From assembly GCA_965247125.1 (NCBI GenBank), contig CBDFGO010000003.1, forward strand, positions 682,001-746,000: a stretch of DNA of 64,000 nt, written 5' to 3'. The number at the start of each line of letters is the position of its first letter. Positions within the stretch are counted from its first letter, which is position 1. Below, in pieces: positions 9,298 through 18,587 of the stretch. The notes under the pieces were generated by a model. That model made no database searches, was not told the origin of the DNA, and saw only the letters and a program-made list of their open reading frames with translations. Made by a program: the position numbers and the translations under genes. Origin of the DNA: CALBJU01 sp965247125 (GTDB taxonomy: Bacteria > Bacteroidota > Rhodothermia > Rhodothermales > UBA10348).

Positions 9298-10953
9298 TCA
9301 GGAAGCCCCGCCATCTGCAATCAGCGACTGGAAATCCTCAATGCTGCCGATTCTGAACGCGCACGAGTGTGGACAGCTATTGACACAGGCGGGTCCAGCG
9401 TCCGATTCATAACACAGATCACACTTGCTCGCTACCTTTTTACCTCGCCCGCGGAGTCGTTCTGGCACGGCGTCCTGGGACCATGTTTCGCCCGTATCGT
9501 GCATTATGATTGCGTCATATGGGCACTTATTGGCACAGTTGCTGCAGCCAATGCAAAGCTGATCATCTATCTCAACCACGTCACCCACCTGAGCTCGACG
9601 GATTGCACCTGTCGGGCAACCGATGAGGCAGACAGGATCTTCGCAATGGTAGCAGGAACGGGCAATCATGAAATTCTCAAACTTGTCACCTTCGCGGATA
9701 AATCTCGGCCTGCCACCGTGAGTCGAGGCACAGCCGCGCATGCAATCGTCGCATCGGGTGCATACGTCTAAATCGATGACGAGCATGCTGTTGCCCTGCA
9801 CGAGGCCTTTCTGGAGCGCGAAATCGATGAGTTCAGAATTATCGAGATTTTGCCGCGTAAAACCGTTATCTCGAATTTGGGCCACGGCCGCCTCCCATAA
9901 CCGTGTTTCCACGTCTGGAGAGTCCGCCAACAGGTCTGACAGCTCCTGTCGGCTGATGCGGACCAATTCCGAAAATCCAACCGACGAAATCGACGACTGC
10001 CACATGCTCAGCTCGTCGATCAGCAGTTCGCCAGCTCCGACGCTCATGCCCTTGCTCAGATAGGACACCGCAGCATCGGCTTCTCCTATCCTTTGCGAGA
10101 TTTTCAGGAATCCCGAGCGAACCATATAGAGTGCCTCGACTTCTGCACTCTGTTCTGTCAGGACGTCCCCGGGTGACAGCGAAATCAACTCGACGTGCTG
10201 GCTGATTGCTTTCAAAAAAGCCGGAGCGACACCCAGGAAGAGTGGCGCTGATCGAAGCTGCTCAAGCAGCGTGCGTTCTCGGTAAATTTTGTCAACCCGC
10301 TCCTTGAAGTCTGAAGACTTCTTCTTCATCGGACGCAGTGCGGGCATTCGGATCTGAATGAGCTGACAGTCGGAGGCAGTGCGCACGGTGGCTGACTGTG
10401 GCCAGCCATTCAAGGCACCAATTTCGCCGAATAGATCTCCAGCCTTGAGCTTGACCAGGCCACTCTTGGGCAGATCAAAATCCATGGAAGAGAGGAAGGT
10501 AATCTGATCTGAATCTCCAGATCCCTGTGCGGGCGCACCTTCTGCAGTATCCAGATAAACCTCTGGAGCCAACAGGCTCGTCGGATCAATACCGTACACG
10601 GTTCGCTGCGCGTCGAAGATTGGAGCGGGTGCGGAGCCCTCGTCCGATTCTAAAAATATATCTACCCGGCCGTCCACAATCGCAAACGCTACGTCCACAT
10701 AACTTCCAGCTTCGAAAAGGACAGCATCCTTCTTCCAGCTAGCCACAGAAACGTCCGCAGCGATAGAATCCAGAAACTCCGCATCATATGCGGAGAATAG
10801 GTCGAATTTTTGTAACTCGGTGGGGGAGAGCATCTCCGATAGTTCCACGAGGCCAGATTGCGCGTCGTAAGACGACCAACGGTCCTGGAACTGCTGTATT
10901 CGACGAACGCGCGTCTTGCCTACATCTGCAATGTCATTTCCGTTGGAGGCCAT
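9298..10953 (-). CDS. cNMP-binding-domain protein fused to four [4Fe-4S] sites
   Basis: 551 aa, cytoplasmic by composition. Two cyclic-nucleotide-binding-type beta rolls (about 51-215 and 235-350) precede a DmsB/HycB-like ferredoxin part. Cysteine groups are C398/C401/C404/C408, C434/C437/C442/C446, C467/C470/C473/C477 and C511/C514/C523/C527, enough for four [4Fe-4S] clusters. The first phosphate cassette reads FGEIGALNGWPQSATVRT: the Glu is present but the usual Arg before SA is Gln, and the second roll is more degenerate, so nucleotide binding is uncertain. The gene abuts the preceding cytochrome stop with no gap. It looks like an electron carrier gated by a sensor domain. Confidence 0.85.
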   Translation of the reverse strand: MASNGNDIADVGKTRVRRIQQFQDRWSSYDAQSGLVELSEMLSPTELQKFDLFSAYDAEFLDSIAADVSVASWKKDAVLFEAGSYVDVAFAIVDGRVDIFLESDEGSAPAPIFDAQRTVYGIDPTSLLAPEVYLDTAEGAPAQGSGDSDQITFLSSMDFDLPKSGLVKLKAGDLFGEIGALNGWPQSATVRTASDCQLIQIRMPALRPMKKKSSDFKERVDKIYRERTLLEQLRSAPLFLGVAPAFLKAISQHVELISLSPGDVLTEQSAEVEALYMVRSGFLKISQRIGEADAAVSYLSKGMSVGAGELLIDELSMWQSSISSVGFSELVRISRQELSDLLADSPDVETRLWEAAVAQIRDNGFTRQNLDNSELIDFALQKGLVQGNSMLVIDLDVCTRCDDCMRGCASTHGGRPRFIREGDKFENFMIARSCYHCEDPVCLIGCPTGAIRRAQVGDVVEIDDQLCIGCSNCANKCPYDAIIMHDTGETWSQDAVPERLRGRGKKVASKCDLCYESDAGPACVNSCPHSCAFRIGSIEDFQSLIADGGAS

Positions 10954-12969
10954 CTAATTGCTCCTCCCCAGGGCGCGATATATCGCTTCAAGACGGTGTT
11001 TGACGGCGAGAAGGAGGTCTTCGGTAGATGTCACGTCATTGGTGTCGATGGGAGAGGGAGTATCTATGGTGCCCGTGACTCGGTCCTGTCTGATTCTCGG
11101 AGCCGGAAGGCTGAAGGTGCCGATCGCAGCTCCGGGGTCTGCCCTTGTAGCCGAGCGGGATGCTCTGGCAGGCTCGGTTGAGACGGGAGTTTCTTGAACA
11201 ACGGTCACACTTGGGATCGTTCTGGTAGATCTGAGAAGGGTAAATGCAGACACGAGCGCTGCCGAACTGAGGGAAGGATAGGGTCCGGATCGTTTAATAT
11301 TTTCGTCGTCGGGCCAGTGCTCGATGTCTGTACCGGCCGAAGCGACATCATAGTCCTCTCCGGTGGGGTGTCCTGCGGAAAGAAGCCTCTCGTCCGTAAT
11401 ATGGTGGCATGTCGCGCACGTGCTGACTCTCAGCGTGGCGTGCTTCAGATTCCGCATACCCAGATCGTACCCTGCTCCATTTCCTCGCTCGTGCGGATCC
11501 AGATAATCTGAGCTTGGACCGTGACAACTTTCACAACTCACAGCGTCGAACACTTCTTCCCGCTCATCGCCGCTCACGACGGTTCCGTGACAACTCATGC
11601 ACATCTGATCGCCGCGGAGCATCTGGTCCGAACTGATTCCGTAAATCCGTGCGATCTGTGTAGCACGTGGGGATGAGATCAAATCCAGAGACCCAGAATG
11701 GGGGTCGTCCAGAAGCCATTCTTCCGCTCGGGTGTGACAAGAGCAGCCCGGTACGGTGGTCTCGAAAGATTCTGTAGGAAACCAGGATGGTCGCGAGCGC
11801 CGTTGGCCAACGGCGGTTGCTCGGCTCCTTGTCGCCGCGGCCGCTTGAGGTGAGTCGGCATTGGCTGTTTCGTCAGTGGCGGGAGCGGCCGCGGCCCCGT
11901 CTGGTGCATCTCCAGTGGGATCTGAATCGACGGGTGCGCCTTCGTCGCTGTCAACCGCAATTTGAGCGCCGGCATCTCCTGCCATGAGTGCCTCCAGGGA
12001 AGAGAGATCCATTTGGTCGACCGCCCCGGAGATGGCTTTCGCATGACTGGATATCTCGTCCGCGGATGCCGTCAGAGCGGGACCGTTTCCAGGAACGAGC
12101 CGTGCTTCACCGCCGATTCGAACGATGTCCACTAAATCTGGAAGAGATAGCGCATCGGAGATTTTTCGAAGCTCTCGAAATGCCACCTTCACCCGCCGTT
12201 CCATGGCCTTGGAGTAGGGACTCCGTTCCGTAGCCATAGCCAGCCCTCGCAGGCTGTATTCATAATCGAGAATCGCCCCTATCATGAAAAAAACTCTTTT
12301 TCTCTCGACCGACTGGGGTCGATTTGAGTCATCGGGGCTCCACTGAGCAGCTAAAAAGTTGTGTCGTATTGAACCGGCCCATGAAACCAGCTCAATCTTG
12401 CTGCCACTGGGGTGTCCACCTACGTTTATGAGATCCTGATTGGGAACGGTGTGACACTCGAAGCAATTTGCGGCTACACTGTAAACGTCTCCACTTGGAC
12501 GGAGCATTCCCCCGTCAATACTGTTGCTTACGCGTTCGACTTTATGCGCTTCGGTCTCCGTGTCGTGATCCGCGCCACCGTAATCGTTGTGGGTGTCCAT
12601 CCAGTCACGCCCTGCGCCGTGGCAGGACTCGCACGACACACCGGAAACTGCGCGTGCCTGGTCTCTTCGAATCGTAGCCGTGTAGTGGCAGGTCAGACAG
12701 AGGCTTTCCCTTTTTGAGAGCCGGAAGCCCATGTTGTCGAGGATACTCTGCGCCTTATCAGACTGGTGCAGGGTGGCGAACTGAGTCTGATGGACAGTTT
12801 GATTCCAGCTGTCAAACTCTTTAGCGTGGCACTCTCCGCAAACCTCTGCCCCTCGAATCTTGGCCGGATCGATGCGCAGATAAGGGGAGTCTGAAAGAGA
12901 GGTATCCTGCACTGACTGCGCGCTGAGTACGACCACACTGATGCAGCCACCTATCCCAAGCAGCGTCAA
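10954..12969 (-). CDS. Duplicated tetraheme (c554-like) cytochrome
   Basis: 671 aa from a TTG at 12969, a start without a recognisable ribosome site. A better start, ATG 13004-13002 with GGAAGG just upstream, is in the -1 frame and joins this frame exactly at a run of six A. The protein has a secretion signal and two tetraheme blocks: CGECH, CLTCH, CESCH and CFECH in the N-terminal half; CSCH (one residue short), CMSCH, CESCH and CATCH in the C-terminal half. They are joined by an Ala/Asp-rich linker. The pattern resembles cytochrome c554-type modules. Probably periplasmic, serving the adjacent outer-membrane barrel. Confidence 0.85.
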   Translation of the reverse strand: MTLLGIGGCISVVVLSAQSVQDTSLSDSPYLRIDPAKIRGAEVCGECHAKEFDSWNQTVHQTQFATLHQSDKAQSILDNMGFRLSKRESLCLTCHYTATIRRDQARAVSGVSCESCHGAGRDWMDTHNDYGGADHDTETEAHKVERVSNSIDGGMLRPSGDVYSVAANCFECHTVPNQDLINVGGHPSGSKIELVSWAGSIRHNFLAAQWSPDDSNRPQSVERKRVFFMIGAILDYEYSLRGLAMATERSPYSKAMERRVKVAFRELRKISDALSLPDLVDIVRIGGEARLVPGNGPALTASADEISSHAKAISGAVDQMDLSSLEALMAGDAGAQIAVDSDEGAPVDSDPTGDAPDGAAAAPATDETANADSPQAAAATRSRATAVGQRRSRPSWFPTESFETTVPGCSCHTRAEEWLLDDPHSGSLDLISSPRATQIARIYGISSDQMLRGDQMCMSCHGTVVSGDEREEVFDAVSCESCHGPSSDYLDPHERGNGAGYDLGMRNLKHATLRVSTCATCHHITDERLLSAGHPTGEDYDVASAGTDIEHWPDDENIKRSGPYPSLSSAALVSAFTLLRSTRTIPSVTVVQETPVSTEPARASRSATRADPGAAIGTFSLPAPRIRQDRVTGTIDTPSPIDTNDVTSTEDLLLAVKHRLEAIYRALGRSN

Positions 12970-13095
12970 AAGAGGAATCCGTAGTTTTTTAAGAGGGACC
13001 CCATAAATCCTTCCATACTGTCAGGAGTGTTTCAGCGATGCAAAATCACCGCAGAATACGAAGATCACGCCGGGTGTGTGGGTGCGCGATCAAGT

Positions 13096-14577
13096 TTAAA
13101 GTTTGAGTAATACCTCCAATCGGCCTCCAAAGCGCGTTTTTGAAGCTTCAAAATCGTAGCTGCCAAATCCGTCTATCACGACAATGCCCCTTTGTCCGAA
13201 AGCCATCTGATAGCGGGCGCCACCCGCTGCCGCATTGATTTGGGTGAAGTCAGAGTCGTAGGTATACCGGCCGCCAACCTCGACAACCAGTTGTTTTCTT
13301 GTGTGGGCAAAAAACATCTGGTGACCAATCGCTCCTCCCACCGCCTTGTCGGCGTTGTTGCCCAGAGCAGCTCCGTACCGTCCGAGACCGACGGCTGCGA
13401 ACAGAATTCCTGTCTGGCCGAGGGGCCCGCCAGTTGAAGGACCTCTCGCGGCCGACCGAAACTGATTGATGCCTACGAATGAACCTACATACGTGTAATT
13501 ATGGGAGTGGTGAGGCGTCCAACCGAGTTGATTATGGATCAGCACACCCTGGCTGTTATAGAGCGTTTCGTCACCCACAGGAAAGGAAGCCACCACGCGA
13601 AACGTGTTGCTGTAGCTTCCAATTCTCCGGATGCTGCTCAGGCCTCCGTAGACGCCGCTACCGGTCAGGTCATCCGCATCCACATAGATCACGTCGACCT
13701 CGATCGTCCTCTTTGGGGTATCCGTTTCGGTAAATACGCCAAAAAGAGTTGCGCTCTTGTCACCCAGATTTCTCGCGCCGACTGGTCGATTCAGCTCTCC
13801 CCACCCGTACACGAGGGATATTCGGGTGTTGACGGCACCGAACCATTTGTTATTTGCTTTGGTCAGGCCGACAGCATCGATGGCGTTTTCGTTGATCAGC
13901 AGTCCATCTTGAAAACTCATCGGTTGACGGCCAATTGAGAGGCCGATGTCCAACCCGCCACTATCGTTTCGATCGAGATTCGGAAAGAGTTCGCCAAGAT
14001 CACCCTCGAAGAACAGCGTGCGAATACCAAAATTCAGTTCGTCGACAAAATCATCTTCGGCGAGATCTGGGTCCGAGTGAAGGGTGAATCTCGTAAATCT
14101 ACCATCCTGATCCAGGGGCCTGAACCCTATCACGATTCTCTCAGAGGGCGTGAGATATAAATTTCCGAACAGATCAAATCGGGCGGCGCCCTCCGCTAAG
14201 TCGGAATCCGAAACCTTGTCGCTGATTCCCTGGGCGGCCAGCCTGACTGTGCCGAAAGCCATCAAGGCCGGTTGCCATATGGCGCCAGTCGGAAGTCTGA
14301 ATCCCTGAGCGAGGGTACCGGTAGCCAGGAACGGTTCTCCGAGTTCAAGGATCGGTCTCGGCCGTTTGGGAATATCGGCAAGTGGAATGACCTCGTCCGA
14401 AAATCTACTGGCACTAGTGTCAGCCTCCGCGTGCTGACCCTGTACAAGTGTAGCTGAAAAGAGTGATGCGGCGAGCATTACACATATCCAACAGGCGATT
14501 ACGAAGCGCCATTTCTTTGCGAAAAAAAGGATTCCGGGCCTGGTTTCGTCCCGCACGTAGTGATGTTGATCGTTCAT
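13096..14577 (-). CDS. Outer-membrane beta-barrel (porin-like) protein
   Basis: 493 aa. After a long N-terminal leader with a hydrophobic helix (about 26-46), the protein is made of alternating strands with many Gly and aromatic residues and ends in a strand with terminal LLKL, as expected of an outer-membrane barrel. Motifs include ERIVIGFRPLDQDGRF and DIGLSIGRQPMSFQDG, typical of porins and alginate-export-like barrels. It is translationally coupled (TGATG) to the upstream cytochrome and lies between two multiheme cytochromes, so a porin-cytochrome conduit is likely. I cannot tell it apart by sequence from a solute porin. Confidence 0.75.
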   Translation of the reverse strand: MNDQHHYVRDETRPGILFFAKKWRFVIACWICVMLAASLFSATLVQGQHAEADTSASRFSDEVIPLADIPKRPRPILELGEPFLATGTLAQGFRLPTGAIWQPALMAFGTVRLAAQGISDKVSDSDLAEGAARFDLFGNLYLTPSERIVIGFRPLDQDGRFTRFTLHSDPDLAEDDFVDELNFGIRTLFFEGDLGELFPNLDRNDSGGLDIGLSIGRQPMSFQDGLLINENAIDAVGLTKANNKWFGAVNTRISLVYGWGELNRPVGARNLGDKSATLFGVFTETDTPKRTIEVDVIYVDADDLTGSGVYGGLSSIRRIGSYSNTFRVVASFPVGDETLYNSQGVLIHNQLGWTPHHSHNYTYVGSFVGINQFRSAARGPSTGGPLGQTGILFAAVGLGRYGAALGNNADKAVGGAIGHQMFFAHTRKQLVVEVGGRYTYDSDFTQINAAAGGARYQMAFGQRGIVVIDGFGSYDFEASKTRFGGRLEVLLKL

Positions 14578-16559
14578 CAGTTCAGCTCGAGTTGAAGTTC
14601 ACGAATCACCATGATTCCATCCACAATGCCCTCAGCACTGTCCCGCGGCGACATGAAGTAATCGAACCCGACTCCCTGGATCTCTGGGATCAGATTAACC
14701 GGTAGCATCTGCGTCACGAGTTTGACATCGGCGGTGTAGGGCCCGGTAGAGCCCTCGAGTTCGCTGGCACTCACTTTGTAATCAGCCCATCTGCCAGACA
14801 GCGGAGGAAGCGTGACGCGATGCTTTCTCGCTCCCACGGGTCTGCCGAGCAGGACCGTTGAACGAGTTGAGGGTCGAAGGAAGGGTAGGGGGTCAGGGGA
14901 ATAATTGAGTGCGAGAACCTGCTCACGCTCTCCACCTCGCACCATGCGAGTCAAGAACTTGGACTGGAGGCTGAAAAGGTATTTATCCCTTGGAATTTCG
15001 CCGTTGTGAACATAAAGCGAGTGCAGATCCCGAAGATCTCCGTTCGGATCGCGGTCACCCGATTTGAATACAATGTGACCGTTTGCGTCGCGTACCGTAA
15101 CCTCGAGGAAGACGAGGCGTTCTGCGTCGAACCCAGTCGGCACGTTGTGTCCATCGGTGCCGTTTCGTACTTCGATTCCGAACTTCAGACCGCTTGGGTC
15201 TGATTTTTCAATCCGAGTTTCGCCGATTAAATATCCCGCGGTGAGGATTGCCCGCCGCTGATCCGTCGCGTAGTCGAGCAGATCCTGATTGTCGCCGATA
15301 ATGTCGCGCGCGTCGTACCGGTCATCCGGAAATCGCCAGCGATCCGGGAATTCGTAATCGTCAGGGACATCATCTTCAAACTCGTCGGTCCCCCAGCCAG
15401 CATCGACGTCGAATGTCAGCCACTCTTGAATCGAGGCCATGGCGGTAGCTTCAACATTGTGTGGAAATATTCCCGGGTGGATAATCGAATAGTCGGGACC
15501 GGCGAAAAAATGATTCGTCCGTTTGCGAGGCCGCGTGTATTTGTCCCCAACGCGAGCCGCTGGCGCAGTATCGTACCCCGAAGCGACGCCGGGTTCGCGT
15601 CCCATATGACAGTCCTGGCAGGATATTCCATTTCCCGAAGCAGGAGTAGCTTTGTATTCGCTGAACGCTTCTTCCAGACGAAAGCCGTTCACCAGGTTTA
15701 CGTCGTGACAGGTGCCGCAAACGGCGGAGGTGCTGATCTGATCAAACGCATACGCTTCGGCGTGTATCGCCCTCCCGGATTATCCTCTCTGGTCATTGAC
15801 ACGGAAGGAGTCACTTTCAATTACCCGCGCCAGTTCATCACCACCTTCCGGGCCGTAAACGGGATCAAAAATGTCGCCTTCGACGATCGCAAGCCGACCG
15901 CTTACTTTTCCATAGGCGTTTTTGAGTCGATGGCACACGATGCAGGTGATTCCTTCCCTAGAGGTTGCGAATCGATCCATGTTGCTCATGAATTCCGGTT
16001 CTCCAATGTTCATTCCCACCGGAGTGTGGCAGCGGATGCAGAAGTCACCGTTCGTTCCATTGGTTATTTTGAGTACAGTCCCGTTGAAAGCGTTGAACAC
16101 TGGACTCATTTGCGAATATGCGTGCTGCGAGACCGACCATTCTCGAAAATGGTCTGGATGACAGGTCGCGCATGAATTGGCCGATGGAAAGCGGTCCTCA
16201 AAAAACAGGGAGGTATGGGCTTCGAGGGCAAATTCGACCAGCGTGTCGGGAAGAACCGTGTCATCTTCTGAAGCGAGGGCTGTAAACGCAGTGTGAACAG
16301 ATTCGAATTCTACGGGGTCAAGGGGCAGATTATGAGCCTGGGGAGAGGGTGTCGGGTTGTGGGTCTCTGCAAACAATCTCGTAAGGGCGGCCTGGATCGA
16401 ACCGGCCGCATTATCGGACAAATTATCTGAAAGATGGCCGGGAAGCGCGACCCCCGTGACGGGAACGATGATCAGGGCGATCGCGATACCCATCCAGCGA
16501 AACTTCGTAATTGAGTCCTTGAGGCTCATATTTCTCTTTGTTCGATCGGTAGTCTTCAT
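14577..16559 (-). pseudogene. Five-heme cytochrome c with in-frame TAA
   Basis: Two open stretches (15780-16559 and the part below 15780) lie in the same frame, separated only by a TAA at 15782-15780. Read through, the product is about 660 codons: N-terminal membrane helix, then CATCH, CIRCH, CIVCH before the stop and CGTCH, CQDCH after it. The stretch just after the stop (SGRAIHAEAYAFDQISTSAV) still reads as cytochrome sequence, and the only GTG start downstream would discard CGTCH. So this is one gene with a nonsense codon, or a case of readthrough or sequence error. Its 3' end still overlaps the barrel gene start (TGATG). Confidence 0.8.
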
Positions 16560-16861
16560 CGCTGATCCGTTCTATGTGATGCCTCTATTCTTCTTGAGAC
16601 TCACAATTCAGGATCGGGTACACATGGTCCAGAACACGCAAATCTCATCTGGCATCTGCATCGTATTAAAAATGGTCCGGAATCGCAATTACTTCTCGAA
16701 TCAAATGAGTGCCTTGCAGGCGTTTGTGTCCGGTCAGTACCTCCCTATCCAGGAGATGCAGGATCATAGAAACCCCGCTCAACCCTTTCCGTATGCTTCG
16801 TGAAAGGGTCGACCGCCAGGCTGGCTCTTCTCACTGATGTTGAATCAACGGAATACGAATT
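16560..16861. promoter_or_regulatory. Divergent intergenic region
   Basis: About 300 bp between the minus-strand cytochrome set and the plus-strand LemA set. It must hold both promoters. I see no clear -35/-10 pair, operator or hairpin that I would stand behind, and no plausible gene. Confidence 0.4.
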
Positions 16862-17458
16862 ATGAGACCTGCTTTAGTGGTCGTGGGAGTGCTGGTTGTG
16901 GTTATTGGTCTGGGTGCCTTCTCAGGAGTCGGGACCTACAACAGACTCGTGGACGCAGATGAAACCGTCGGTCAGGCTTGGGCCGATGTAGAAACACAGT
17001 ATCAGCGCAGGGCTGACCTGATTCCGAATCTGGTTCGGACGGTGAGTGGAGCCGCCGATTTCGAGCAAGAAACCTTGACGGCAGTGACCGAGGCTCGAGC
17101 CCGTGCAACATCCATCAATCTTTCCGCCGACGATTTGAGTGATCCTGCAAAAATGGAAGCCTTCATGTCGGCACAAGCATCCCTCTCAGGTGCCCTGGGA
17201 CGCCTGCTGGTCGTGTCTGAGAACTATCCTCAGCTGCGGGCTACTGAAGGTTTCAGGGATCTCCAGGTTCAACTCGAGGGCACAGAAAATCGAATCACCG
17301 TAGCCAGGCGGGATTACAACAACGTTGTCGCCGATTTCAATCGAGGCGTACGGCGTTTTCCGGGCTCGATCATAGCTTCGATTACCGGTTTCGAACGGAA
17401 AACGCCGTTTGAAGCCCAGAAAGGATCTGAAAATGCACCCGTAGTCGACTTTGACTAA
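16862..17458 (+). CDS. lemA: LemA family protein
   Basis: 198 aa. An N-terminal membrane helix (about 4-24) is followed by the LemA coiled helical domain. Diagnostic stretches are YNRLVDADETVGQAWADVE, QRRADLIPNLVRTV and ENRITVARRDYNNVVADFN. LemA proteins are membrane-anchored, with the bulk outside the membrane, and of unclear function. In many bacteria lemA is followed by a TPM-domain gene, as here with an 8-bp overlap, so the two products likely act together. Confidence 0.93.
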   Translation: MRPALVVVGVLVVVIGLGAFSGVGTYNRLVDADETVGQAWADVETQYQRRADLIPNLVRTVSGAADFEQETLTAVTEARARATSINLSADDLSDPAKMEAFMSAQASLSGALGRLLVVSENYPQLRATEGFRDLQVQLEGTENRITVARRDYNNVVADFNRGVRRFPGSIIASITGFERKTPFEAQKGSENAPVVDFD

Positions 17459-18257
17459 GTCGCCACCCATACTGGTCACACTGGTCATACTGCTCTTTGC
17501 TTTCCTACCTGCGGGAAGGTCATCCGCTCAGAATGTGCCGGCATCAGCCGGCAGCCTGGTCAGCGATGGAGGTGCGTTTCTCGACGAAGTAGAGGAACGC
17601 GCCCTAGAAAGGAAACTCAGGGCCTACAATGACTCTACTTCAACTCAGATAGTCGTAGTGACCGTCCAGGATCTGGGCGGGTACGATTCCCAGGAATTTG
17701 CAATGGCTATTGGTCGGCAGTGGGGTGTTGGACAGCGTGGCTCCGATAACGGTGTAGTATTTCTGATCTCCAGGGCCGAACGCAAGATCAGAATAGAGAC
17801 GGGGTACGGGATGGAAGGGGTCCTTCCAGACGTATTTGTTGGCAGAGTCGTGCGCGAGATAGTGGAGCCCTCCTTTAAAAAGGGACAGTTCTACTACGGA
17901 ATCAACGCAGCAGTAGATGTCATAATTGCTGCAGCATCCGGGGAGTTCGATGCGCAGGTCCTGCAGCGCCCTGCCAGGCGCCAATCGAGTAATCCACCGA
18001 TCGCGACCTACTTGATCATCATGTTCGTGTACTTCTTGATTTCCTATTTGCGCAATCGCGGCCGAGGAAAAGGCAAGTACCGAAGGACGCATTACAACGG
18101 ACTCCCGATGATTTTCTGGGGCTCGGCGCTCGGAGGAGTCGGTAGGTCCGGCCTGGGTGGCGGCGGCGGCTTCGGCGGTGGCGGTGGCTTCGGCGGCGGT
18201 TTTGGCGGCTTTGGAGGCGGCGGCTTTGGAGGCGGCGGTGCAGGAGGAGGCTGGTAG
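17451..18257 (+). CDS. TPM domain (YgcG-like) protein with Gly-rich tail
   Basis: 268 aa from TTG overlapping the lemA stop. Signal peptide to about residue 26, then a TPM domain (SDGGAFLDEVEERALERKL ... TQIVVVTVQDLGG ... GYGMEGVLPD), a membrane helix near 182-198, a short basic segment and a tail of Gly/Phe repeats ending GGGW. This is the usual architecture of YgcG/TPM proteins paired with LemA; some TPM domains act in photosystem II repair as acid phosphatases, but the bacterial role is not settled. Confidence 0.9.
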   Translation: MTKSPPILVTLVILLFAFLPAGRSSAQNVPASAGSLVSDGGAFLDEVEERALERKLRAYNDSTSTQIVVVTVQDLGGYDSQEFAMAIGRQWGVGQRGSDNGVVFLISRAERKIRIETGYGMEGVLPDVFVGRVVREIVEPSFKKGQFYYGINAAVDVIIAAASGEFDAQVLQRPARRQSSNPPIATYLIIMFVYFLISYLRNRGRGKGKYRRTHYNGLPMIFWGSALGGVGRSGLGGGGGFGGGGGFGGGFGGFGGGGFGGGGAGGGW

Positions 18258-18263
18258 AAAATC

Positions 18264-18587
18264 GTGTCGAGACTCGATCAACTACTCGCATTTCAGGAAG
18301 AAGACCCCCAGGATTCGTTCATCCGATTCGCTCTGGCCAGTGAGTATGTCAAGCTGGGTGATCTGAACCGAGGCAGGACGATATTTGAAGAGTTGCGCAG
18401 TCACGATCCCGACTACGTTGGACTCTACTATCACCTCGGGAAATTACTCGAAAAGATCGGCGACTCCTCAGAAGCAATAGTCATTTATCAGGAGGGCATT
18501 GCCATTGCCGCCCGCATCTCGGATTTTCATGCACGGTCCGAACTTCAATCCGCGCTCCTTGAGGCCGAAATAGAAGGCTACGAATGA
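18264..18587 (+). CDS. Small TPR protein
   Basis: 107 aa from GTG, 6 bp after the TPM gene. It has two to three TPR helices (FALASEYVKLGDLNRGRTIF, LYYHLGKLLEKIGDSSEAIV) and no signal or membrane segment, so it is probably a cytoplasmic scaffold. Its last codons overlap the next gene by ATGA, which indicates an operon. A specific partner cannot be named. Confidence 0.8.
   Translation: MSRLDQLLAFQEEDPQDSFIRFALASEYVKLGDLNRGRTIFEELRSHDPDYVGLYYHLGKLLEKIGDSSEAIVIYQEGIAIAARISDFHARSELQSALLEAEIEGYE

Noticed and set aside
17640..18281. Long minus-strand frame opposite the TPM gene
   Set aside because: It mirrors the glycine-repeat codons of the plus-strand gene and has low-complexity Ala/Thr content.
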